This document shows positions 23,343 through 32,780 of a DNA stretch of 62,282 nucleotides, one piece after another. This DNA is from Guillardia theta CCMP2712. Taxonomy: Eukaryota; Cryptophyceae; Pyrenomonadales; Geminigeraceae. Below the pieces are notes generated by a model that did not search any database, was not told where the DNA came from, and worked only from the letters and a program-made list of their open reading frames with translations. The position numbers and the translations under genes were made by a program. Location of the stretch: the NCBI RefSeq assembly GCF_000315625.1, contig NW_005434652.1, forward strand, positions 505,874 through 568,155, written 5' to 3'. How positions within the stretch are numbered: position 1 is the first letter of the stretch; every line of letters begins with the position of its first letter.

Positions 23343-24140
23343 ATGGCTGCTGTACCTTCGCAAGACGCCACCTCCTCACTTTACTCTCTCCTCCTCCTCC
23401 CTTCTAGCCCCCCCTTGCCCCCCCCCAGCTTCTCTCTCCTCGACAGAGGGGAAGAGGCTGTGGAGGAGACAGCAGGGGAGATTTGGAAGGAGTTTGCAGG
23501 AGAGACTGTATGTGAGAAAGGTGAACGTCAGCCTGAGCCTGCAGGCAAGAAGAAGAAACGCAGAAACAGAAAGAAGAATCGAAAGGTCGAGATAGAGTTA
23601 TCCGGACCAGCGCTCGAAAACCTGCAATATCAGGCGAGCAGAGCGAACTGCTTCTATCCAAAGGGGAGCGAGTGGGAGGGAGAGCCCGACGTTGAAAGGT
23701 TCTTGAATGAGGTTGCTCAGGGTCTCCACCAGTTGGATCCGGTTCCGAAGCCAAGTCGTAATTTTGAGGATCTATGGAAGGAGGTGAAGGCGGAGCTACA
23801 GCTGCCGTCAGATTGCAACCCCACCAATATTGAAGAGATCGAGGATGAGCGGGCTATGCTGCTCCACATCAAAAAGGCTCAACAGGAATTCATGCCTTAT
23901 CTAGACATGTTCATACAATCTACTGCATCCTTTTGCGGAGAGGGGAATACCCCAGAAGAGTATTTGGAGTTTTTTGATGAGTTGTTCAGACCACAAAGCA
24001 TTGGCTACCTTAACCACAACGGTGGGGCAAGCGATGAAGTCGACGAGGAAGCGCATTCCCAGATGGCGATGTACTATGTGATAAGGAGCTCAGGGTTCAG
24101 AAAAAGGGTTCGAGAGATGTGTCTGGCAGGATTGATATAG
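23343..24140 (+). CDS. Unknown 265-aa protein, single exon
   Basis: Uninterrupted frame from ATG 23343 to TAG at 24138-24140. The first 35 residues are Ser/Leu/Pro-rich and may be partly leader. A strongly basic patch (KKKKRRNRKKNRK) could be a nuclear signal. The remaining 170 residues are acidic and probably mostly helical, with no simple repeats: VERFLNEVAQGLHQLDPVPK, ERAMLLHIKKAQQEFMPYLD, PEEYLEFFDELFRPQ. Lack of introns sets it apart from most neighbours. I do not recognise a family, and no catalytic motif is obvious. The balanced composition over 800 nt makes it likely to be a true gene. Confidence 0.6.
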   Translation: MAAVPSQDATSSLYSLLLLPSSPPLPPPSFSLLDRGEEAVEETAGEIWKEFAGETVCEKGERQPEPAGKKKKRRNRKKNRKVEIELSGPALENLQYQASRANCFYPKGSEWEGEPDVERFLNEVAQGLHQLDPVPKPSRNFEDLWKEVKAELQLPSDCNPTNIEEIEDERAMLLHIKKAQQEFMPYLDMFIQSTASFCGEGNTPEEYLEFFDELFRPQSIGYLNHNGGASDEVDEEAHSQMAMYYVIRSSGFRKRVREMCLAGLI

Positions 24141-24429
24141 ACGGCTCAGCAGTTCCAAGGCACCTCGGGCAGTTGCAACCCACAAAGCTGGGATGAGGAA
24201 TGAGGAGCTGGAGCGTGACGGCCGGGCTGTACTTCACTGTGGGCAGCCATCATGATATGGCCATGGATGCAGTAGCCTGTAGTGCAATAAATGACGCTAA
24301 AAGTTGCAACTTGAGACGAAGTCTCGTTGATTTGTTTCAAGTTCAACCCTACAGAGACTCGGATGATGAGTCACTGTCACGACTGTGCAGCTGAGGGAAA
24401 GAGAGCTTCAAGCTCCTTCTTAACCCTCT

Positions 24430-27400
24430 TCACTTGGAGGGCTTCAGTCCCAGACCTCCGTCCTCGATGCTGCACCTGAGATCATCGTCGTCAAGCGACA
24501 GGAAGGTCTTGCCGTCCACCCCGTTGCTCTCGATCGCAAGTGCAGCCTCCATGAAGGAGCACTTGCGGAAGATGGCGCTGACCTCCTGGACCGTCAGCTG
24601 CTCGACGCTGCCCGTAGCTGGACGTCTGTTCGTCTCGCTCCTCTGCCTCGCTATCTCAGCAAACGCTGCCGCAAGCTCATCGTGAAACTCCTTGGCATCA
24701 GCCTGACGGTCCTCTTGCTTCTTCTCTAGCGCCTTTCGCACCACCAGCTGGAAGGGAGCAGGGGCAGCATCTGCTGGCAGCTCGGGGACAGGCTTGCTGA
24801 GGATCGCGGTGAAGATCCTCGACTCGTCTGCCTTGGTCAGGCGCTGCTTGGAGAAGGAGCGCGACCTCTGGCCGTCCTCACCCAGCGAAGGAGGTTGGAA
24901 GGGAGTGTTGCCGGCGACGATCTCGTAGCAGATGATACCCATGGCCCACACGTCGCTCCGCAGGTCGACGGCGCTCGTGATGCCCTCAAGCTGCTCGGGA
25001 CTCATGTACATGGCGGTGCCGATGACGCTCTTGGCGGAGGTGACGGTCATGTTGGCGTTGAGCTCCTTGGAGAGCCCGAAGTCGACGATGACGATGTTGC
25101 CGGTGACATCATCGATCATCAGGTTGCTGGGCTTCAGGTCTCTGTGCGCGATCTTGTGGCTGTGGACGGCGGACATGCCGTCAGCAAACTGCAACATGAT
25201 CGTCTTGGCGTCTTGGAGGGAGACGATCCCCTTGTGCTGCAGCCAGAGGTCAAGCGACACGCCTTGCACCAGCTCCATCAGGATGATGAGCCGCTTGTCG
25301 AGATAGCTGCTGCCCAAGAAGCGAACGATGTTGGGATGCTTGACAGACACAAGCTTCTCCAGGATGACGGCTTCACGGTCCTTGCGACTTTCGTTGGAGT
25401 TGTTGCAGATCTTGAGAGCATACTTGTCATCTGATCCCTCCTTGCTCGCCACGTAGACTGTTCCCATCCCGCCGGATCCTGCAGTCGACAGGACCATGTA
25501 CGATTCATTGTTGCTCAACGTGATACGTTGCGGCAGGTTACGAAGATTTCTGATCGCTGCTCGACCGCTCAGGCACTCTTGCACGATATTAGCGACCTGC
25601 GACTTGGTGACTGCTTTGTCGGCCTTGATCTTGACATCTTGAATCTGATCCGCCACCTCTCTCACTTGAGTTTGGACCGCCTCCAAGGAAGACAGCAGCT
25701 CGTCGACCGTGGAGTCAGAGAGCTTCTCGTCAGCGATGCGTTGAATCTGTTGAGTCAAGGTTTGCTTGTGGTGCTTGACGAACAGACCTGCAAGAGTCTC
25801 TAGCGACGACTTGACGCAGGTCCATCGCTGCTTGTAGTCTTCATCTTCGAGCTCCTGCAGGTGAAGGATGGAGGAATGCGCCAGCTCGTTTCGCTCCTTG
25901 CGTAAACCCTCAACGGCTGCAACACCCTCCTTCTCCTTGATGTAGCCAGGATTGAAAATGAGCAGCGAGGACAAGAGGGTCATATCCCAGCTGTCGATGG
26001 CTCCACTTCTCAGCTTGTTCATCATCGTCTTCCCGAGCTTACGCTGAGAATAATCATCCATCCGCTTCGCCATCTCCATGCCGGCTCCCTCGCTCCAGCT
26101 GGTCTTGCTTGTGCTGGTGTAGCAGGCCTGAACAACTTGCGCGAGGAGGTCTCGTCCTGACCCCAGCAAGAGCTTGCAGAAGCGTTTGAAGTTGTCTTTC
26201 TTGCCGCTCGTCTCAGGCTTAGCTTGCAGTGGAACAGCCTGACAGACGCTTTCGTTTTGCTCGCTCGACATCTCGATTGTAGCTCCACCTCGCCCTTCTT
26301 GGCGTCTTTGGCAATCTTTGACTTGGCTAGACGCAACAATCACGCGGACTCGCTCTCCTTCTGCAAGGATCGGACGGAAACTATTCTCAATGTTACATCT
26401 GTCAATGCTCACCTTGCTGCCTTGACCGTTGACGTGAACAGCGTTCACATTGCACAACTTGATAGATGAATGTTTGATCTCGGTGTTGCTTTGATTCAGA
26501 ATCAAACCACATCCGCACTTGAGAATTGAGCATCCATCAACCGACCCATCGACTCCGGTGCATTCGATGGCAGCAACATCGCAGGACTCGATCGTCGTGT
26601 TCTTGATCATAAACTTCTTCTGCATGTTGTTCAAGACGAGACCATGTCGCTTGCAAGGTCCAATCTTGCAGTCAAGTATCTCCAAGTGCTCCACCTTGTT
26701 GTTCCTTCGGACGCTGACTGCAGTTCCCCTGGTGCAAGTTAAGCTCACGCCAGTCATCTTCAAAGAGCCGGAAGACAACAAAATGGCGCCGATGCGATCA
26801 TGTTCTGACTGGTCGATGAGCTCACAGGTCATAGACAAGTTGAGACAGCTCAGCTCTACTCCTTCTGCAGCTACTCTGATCGCGTTCGCCTCATTGCAGT
26901 AAATGGAACATTTGGTATCAGGGGCCTCTCCGGTGATTATGCAAGCATGATCGATTGTGACAGTGCTTCTAAAGACTTCTGTGTAGGAGGTTTGCTTGAC
27001 GACGATCTTGTCTTCCTCTCTCAAGCTTCGAATCCCCAGCATGAAACTGGCAAACTCAACCCTCGTCTCCCTGGACTGCTTCGCTTTCTTAACTAGCTGA
27101 GCGAGCTTGACTTTCCGATCCCCACCTTCAATGAGAACGGGAGTGCCTGAGGGACCTGTTGGTCCGACAACCTGACCCCTCACCCACTTGTTGGTCACTT
27201 TGTCCAGCACCTCAACAGTCTTGGAGATCAGCACACAGGAAGGGGTGAAAGGAGGAGGAGAAGGACGCAGATTGATCTTGATCACACTTTCAGACCAACA
27301 GCAGACCACGGGGTAGAGGTCGCAACTTGCATCATGATCCTCCACCCAAGGAACTCTCGCAGCCTCTGTGCCGTTGACCGTGAAGAAGACTGTCTTCGAC

Positions 27401-28445
27401 CCGTCGTCACTGAAATGAATCCCACATCCCATTCTCTCTCCTGCCGACAGCCACTTGAACAATCCCAGGTCTGTCTGCCCGTTGAGGACGCGAAGGAATC
27501 CTAGCTCGCTCATCCCTACGCTCCTACCGGTGTCACCAACAACCTTACCAGCGACATGCGAAGCGTCTGAGACGCCGATGACGATGTTGCCGTAGGTGTT
27601 GGCTGGTTGCCGAGTGACAAGCGTGATCTCAAAATAAGGATGAAGGCGATCGAGCGTCTGTCTCGCCCTCACGTGTCCTACTCTCGTGTGATGCTCATCA
27701 GCCACCTTCTCGCCCTGGAAGGAAATGCCTTGAGATGTGAACTTGACAAACTTGGCGTCTGCAAACTGAGCATCTTGAGGAGGACGTTTGAAAGCAGCCA
27801 ATTCCTGTGCAGTGACAACCTCCAGGTCACCTGTGACTCCTTTCCAAGACGACTGCTCCGGGAAGTCAACGAACACGATCCCATCTTTCAGCTTCGAGAC
27901 CACCCCGATGCTCCACGAATGCACTTCTCCCCATCCGCTGCTGGGGCTGTCGATGCCAGCTTTGATCTTCACGTAGTCACCCAACTTGATCGACTTGGTA
28001 TCGACCAACAAGACCATCCCAGACCCGTTGATGTCGCTGTACTGAATCTTGTGACTGTTGTCCGTACAGAAACATTTCACTCCGCCTGCGTTCTCGAGCT
28101 CTGCCTTCCACTTTGCATTCTCTTTTGCGAGAACTCCAACCTTTGAAGCATATTCGGACCGCGACGATTGTTGCTTGAGGTAGCGCTCAAGGCGAGCCAA
28201 GAACCCTTCTTGCTGCCCTGCTAACGCTTTTCCCGGCACTTCCTTACCTTGAATCTTCTCTTGTCCTTCTTTTTCTTTCGGCTTCGAGTCATCTGTTGAT
28301 TTCTTGCTTTTCTCCTCTTTTTCTCTCTGCTCGGCTTTCTTCTTGCATTGGCAACATCCGTACTGCCAACTGCATCGTCAAGAGGTCTTGCCATCCTCCC
28401 CTTGCGCACCTTGACATAATGGCTCCATCCCGCTATCTTCGCACA
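24430..28445 (-). CDS. Large kinase with MIB, SPRY, beta-helix, HEPN and SAM-like domains
   Basis: One exon from 28362 to the stop at 24430-24432 (about 1310 codons), preceded by a 47-nt intron and a 36-nt exon (28445-28410). Domains in order: a Cys cluster (YGCCQCKKK) and charged helix; a MIB/HERC2-type repeat (GDYVKIKAG, GWGEVHSWSIGVV); a SPRY domain (GNIVIGVSDASHVAGKVVGD to TVFFTVNG); a parallel beta-helix of short repeats (about residues 415-640); a helical HEPN-like region with RNELAH (25876-25893), matching the Rx4-6H RNase signature; a coiled coil; a Ser/Thr kinase with GSGGMG, YALKIC, HRDLKPSN, VDFG and GTAMYMSPEQ, all catalytic residues present; and a SAM-like tail (NGVDGKTFLSLDDDDL). 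It looks like a signalling receptor. The true start lies further upstream through the micro-exons. Confidence 0.85.
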
Positions 28446-28506
28446 CTGAAAGAGCCTGTCAGTCTTGAAGCACAGCGAACGAGTGCCGTATGTCTTGGTT
28501 CCTCAC

Positions 28507-29121
28507 ATTCTGAGTTTACCATACAAACAGATCAGCAAAGCTATCGAATGTCGTGAGAAGATGCTTACGCAGCACTGCAAGAATCAACAGATGCCAACGA
28601 GAAGATGCAGGAGGTTTAAACGTTCGTGAGTGATTGCGCATGCATGTATCATGACACTCACTTTCTGTGAGCAAGGATACACGCCGATATGCAATCCCAC
28701 GTGTCGGAACAAACGATCAAGATCGATTCAGTAACAATCAAATCTTAGGGGAGTGTGTTGTCATTCTTACGTTCTATCGCGACACCACAGCCAATAAGGA
28801 AAAATTGTAGAGATAATGTTCAGACACAGGCTGAAAGCAACTTCAAGTCACTTACTCCCTGCATTCGAGAATTGTTAGCAAAATACAAATCATCCTCCAA
28901 AACATCATTATGCTACTTACAATCTGTCGAAGTGTTGTACAGATTGAAGTTTATGAGAGCATGTCAGCAAATCATATGTAAAGTGCTACATGGTTGCAAC
29001 ACACTTACCCACTTGAAACAGATTAAGACATCACAAGGAATGCGTCCCCATAATCAGTGGAGGAAGCAGATAAAGAAAAAATTTAGAAACGCGCGATCTG
29101 ATTGTACCCAGTACTCACTGC
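28507..29121 (-). other. Chain of single-codon micro-exons at the 5' end of the kinase gene
   Basis: Read on the minus strand, seven 3-nt segments and one 6-nt segment each sit between an AG acceptor and a GTAAG/GTGAG donor. They are GCA (29121-29119), TGG (29011-29009), ATT (28923-28921), GGA (28858-28856), AAC (28773-28771), AAA (28664-28662), TGCTGC (28574-28569) and AAT (28509-28507). Introns between them are 59-107 nt. The next exon is the ordinary 12-codon exon 28445-28410. Joined in phase 0 the chain reads A-W-I-G-N-K-CC-N and continues CAKIAGWSHYVK, then YGCCQCKKK of the kinase exon. The two CCxC motifs (KCCNC and YGCCQC) then resemble each other. Upstream, an ATG at 29538 begins MWECEVCK, a plausible first exon, but that link is not proven. 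Confidence 0.6.
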
Positions 29122-29289
29122 CTAATCGTCATGAACACGACCTCAATACCGTGATACAGCACCATGGTCAAAAGCAATGTCAGTCTGTGACCACGTGATG
29201 TTTTGAAAGACATCATACACATCTTGCCGAGTCCTTTGTGCAGGGTTCGATGTCGATCTGAGACAAGTGGAGTTAGCTGAATGAAAGGC

Positions 29290-29490
29290 GCCTAAGATTG
29301 AGGGCAGAGGAGAGAAGTGGGTGAGAGAGGAGGGTAACACTCACCCGGGACAGGAGAGGAGAGGAGGGAGAATGGAAGAGGCAGAAGGGCACAGAGGGAA
29401 GGTGGAAGGAGGGAGCAGGCAGGAGGAAGGAGGAAGGAGGAAGGAGGAAGGAGGAAGGAGGAAGGAGGAAGTAGAGGAGGGAGGAGGGAG
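29290..29490. repeat. GGAGGAA simple repeat
   Basis: Purine-rich repeats (GGAAGGA units densest at 29425-29475). They lie upstream of the micro-exon chain, possibly in the first intron of the kinase gene. Confidence 0.85.
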
Positions 29491-29689
29491 GTATAGGAGC
29501 TATCCAATGCTTGCCTTGCAAACTTCGCACTCCCACATGTTTTATTTGCAGGCGGCAACCACGTTGTCATAAATAATTATTATTCCAGGTAGGAAATGTC
29601 CTCAGAATTGCTCATGAAAATTTGAATGTTGAAATAAAACATTTCAATTTCATGTACTGAGACTCGAAATATTATTGCAGGTGGGAAAC

Positions 29690-30080
29690 CGTCCAGTCAC
29701 GCCAGAAGTCCCGCCGGGCGACTCGGCGAACTTCGGAAAGCGGGCGCCCCGGGCCGCCGCCACACGGTGAGGGCCCGGTCGCCCGGGCGGCCCGGGCTCC
29801 CCGGGCCCGCCGGCCGCCCGGCCCGGCTGAACCAGTGGGCCGCCCCACCCGGCGCGCGACTGGGCAGGCGCAGTGCCCGGCGCCCCAGGCCCCCGCGGCC
29901 ACTCAGTGATTTGAAGGGCCCCGGGTCGCCCGGGCTCCCCGGGCCCTCCGACAGTGCCGCACAGCGGCAGTGCCGCACCGTGTGCTCGGGTCTTGCAGGA
30001 GCCTTGCCGCTCAGGCTAGTATCATCGGATCGGATTGTGTCCGGCACGTCACGGTCCGATCCGAGGCCGAGCAAGAGGCT
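29690..30080. repeat. GC-rich palindromic island
   Basis: About 390 nt of extreme GC content packed with GCCCGGGC, GGGCCCGG and CCGGGCCC words, flanked by AT-rich DNA. Similar but shorter islands occur at 3400-3790, 10540-10640, 23180-23210 and 37430-37560. Frames through it are Gly/Pro/Arg/Ala-rich artefacts. It could be a degenerate repeat family. Confidence 0.6.
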
Positions 30081-30288
30081 GAGGCCCTGAGTGACTTCTC
30101 GGTACATTCTGTAGGATTTTGGGCAGGTAGGCATATACGGTATCTTGTAGGGTAGTCCCTGGGAATCGAGGGGTGGTTTAGGGATTTCAGTTATTTGTAC
30201 CAGGTAATTTGAGACCCTACGAAATTGATTTGAAATATTCACTAGAATAATTTTTATATGTCGATAACAGTACAAAATGAAAAATATT

Positions 30289-31583
30289 TTATTTTGCTGC
30301 CTCCTTGTCCTTTACCCCTTGCTTGATGCTTGGCATAGATGCAAACCATCTGCTGATGTGGACCATTGGATGAGAAGCAGTTGAGAGAGACAATGACACA
30401 GGTGAATCAGAAGCCCAACATGCATGTGTGCTGGAAGGCTTGCGACGGATGTGTGATTCGGAAGCTTACATATGTGCTTTGAGTTTTTCAATGAGAGTTT
30501 TCCTCCAAAGCCGACAACATAAGGTATCGCAGATATCTGGAAGCCATGCAGCCCAACGATTCTTGTGAGAGCATTCAAACAGATAATCTCCTTGTTTCAC
30601 TTCCCTTGATACAACACTGCGCGCTGGAGAGTTCAGAGATACTCTGCAGAGATGACTAGCTTCTCAAGAGACTTTCAGATAGAATTCCAGCAAGAAAAGC
30701 ATGCAGGCTTGATTTTGACATATATATTCCTGGATTCAATTGAATACTTGCTCTGTCGCAGAAAATTATTGTTGATGCAAAGCTTGACATCTGACTTGCA
30801 GCGAAAAGCAGCACACTTGCTGCTCAGATGCAGAGATGTTAAACCAAGCTTTATTTGAGAGGACACTCAACTTTGGTTTAGTAAACTATCATTAAAAGCT
30901 CGAATTCAATCTACCATATTGAGTGGAGGAGGTTATCTAACATATGGAAACACACTCTGACAATCTGATTATTTCGATCAGAAAGACACAAGTGTTGCAT
31001 GAATCAGTATCGTAGACCATAAATTTTATAGAGGAACATCCGCTTAGCACCTGCCTAGAACATTTAAAATGAGGCTACCTACATCTGATTGATGGTACAA
31101 TGCAGCTATGAGGAAAGCTTAACGCATTTGGGAAATTTCCTCAAATTTTTCCTGGCCTAAACTTTCTTCATTGTCACGAGTCTTTTCATACCAACTTCGA
31201 AGAAGCAACATCCTCTTCATACATTTACATGTGTCCATGCTTCTTCATACGTTTGCATGTGTCCATGTTAACTGTTGCAGGTTCTGACAGAAATCCTGTG
31301 TAAACCTGAGAATGTGCTTCATAGGGGTTGGGAAGGTAAATATGACTGGGCGGCTCATCTGTAGGAAAATCTTCAAGGCTATTCAAAACTTTCCAAACAT
31401 GACTCAGTGAGGAGGATACTATTTATCCTAGATAACACATGACGACAACTCCTTGTGTTGTGTTGCTCCCGGCATGTAACATGCCAAAGCCCCATTGACG
31501 GTGAAATTCGCATCCTTGCTTGCCATGCAGTGTTGCTTGTAGAAAGAGATTGCTTGGGATCTCGAGAGACTCTGCTCAATCAT
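30289..31583 (-). CDS. Unknown spliced gene
   Basis: Several exons look coding. The first good ATG (31583) gives MIEQSLSRSQAISFYKQHC, then NFTVNGALACYMPGAT. A second exon reads EDFPTDEPPSHIYLPNPYEA (about 31370-31300). A third gives LLLRSWYEKTRDNEESLGQE and KFEEISQMR (about 31230-31130). After a longer intron come EVKQGDYLFECSHKNRW and CDTLCCRLWRKTLIEKLKAH (about 30640-30472). A clean intron ending in CATCAGCAG joins the last exon, WFASMPSIKQGVKDKEAAK, with TAA at 30289-30291 and AT-rich, AATAAA-like sequence beyond. No family is recognised. Exons around 30650-31100 are unresolved, and two separate genes remain possible. Confidence 0.45.
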
Positions 31584-32780
31584 CACAATCTCATGCTCTG
31601 TTGTAGGATGATGCCATTCCAATCATGAATCCTCTTTGGCTGCGGTGGGACGATTTCCACCCACCCCACTTAGATTTTGGGGTAAGCAGTACCGGTATGT
31701 TGTGACATTCTGTACGGGATTGGAAGTTCCTGGTAACAATATGTAAACATCATGTATGTGTTTATATATATAAAAATAAATAAAACGAAGATAATACAAA
31801 TGTCTAACTGACTCATACAAGAATAGCTATCAGATATTTGAACAAAAACACGCTGTATTAAAAACTAATTCAACGACCCCTCTCAAACAATCCAGGTACC
31901 ACCACCCCCTTATTCAGGGGAAACCACCGGGTCATTAGTCATAACCGGTACTGGGAGATCGAGAACTGACAAAAAGCCACTTTTCCTTGGTTTTTCCTGG
32001 GCGAAATCCTACAGAATGGTACTAAAAGATCAAACCGTTTTAGCTGTGACTCGGAAACATCCGCTCGCTTCAAAGTTTGACAGAGTCCGCCTCAAGAAAT
32101 AAGATATAAAATCTTGAGGGCAGAACAATTGAGGTCACTCAATCTTATCGATGACACCCGAAGGCAGAGAGTCGGGACTCTCGGAAAAAAACCTCTTGAG
32201 TCCTGAAGTGATGTGAACCAGTGGTGGTAGGGTACTTTGTGCATGGGTAGGGGTGTTCATTTTGAGTAGTGCTGACAGGGCAAAGGAGGGGTACTAAAAA
32301 GGGGAGGTTCAAACTAGTCATTTGGTTCCAGGCAGGGTGGGTTCTCTTTGCGAGGAAATCCCGCGAAACAGGGCAAGCAGGGATGGGGGAGGGGGAGTAG
32401 CGAGAGAGGAGGGGGAACAGCGAGAGAGGAGGGGGAGCAGCGAGAGATGAGGGGGAGACGGAGACGGAGACGGAGGCAGAGAAAGACGAAGAGAAAGAGA
32501 CGGAAACAGAGGGAGACACAAACAGCAGAGCACAGCACAGCACAGCACAGCACAGCACAGCAGCAGAAGACGAGAAGATGAGAATACTACTATATCCAGA
32601 GCAAAAAGGTATCGGTGCGAAGAGTGGTATGAGACGGAATATAGTTCCTAACAAAAGGTGAAGCGAGGTGGAGAGGGTGAGGTCACATGGGGCAGTGGGA
32701 TAGAACATAATACTCAAGTCTCACTTGATGCCCAGCTGCCAGTCTGAAAGGGACCCCCAAACCTTGTCCATAAGGTAGAC
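31584..32780. other. Spacer with C-rich tract and GGA/CAGCA repeats
   Basis: Holds a stretch resembling the CCCC-rich spacers elsewhere (31870-31960), a GAGGGGGAGCAG/GGAGAC repeat block (32385-32520) and a CACAG repeat (32530-32565). Frames on either strand through the repeats are artefacts. The promoter of the downstream MLO-EF-hand gene should be at its right end. Confidence 0.5.

Noticed and set aside
28221-28417. ATG at 28417 as the start of the large kinase (reading MSS then WQYGCC)
   Set aside because: It needs a different acceptor and discards the upstream CAKIAGWSHYVK exon, which is in frame with good splice sites; kept only as an alternative.
28755-29198. 147-codon plus-strand frame over the micro-exon region
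   Set aside because: It lacks an ATG start, and the minus strand in the same place holds a series of ordered splice sites; the composition also looks like antisense of introns.
29672-30275. 192-codon frame rich in Gly, Pro, Arg and Ala
   Set aside because: It spans the large GC island and has no natural residue pattern.
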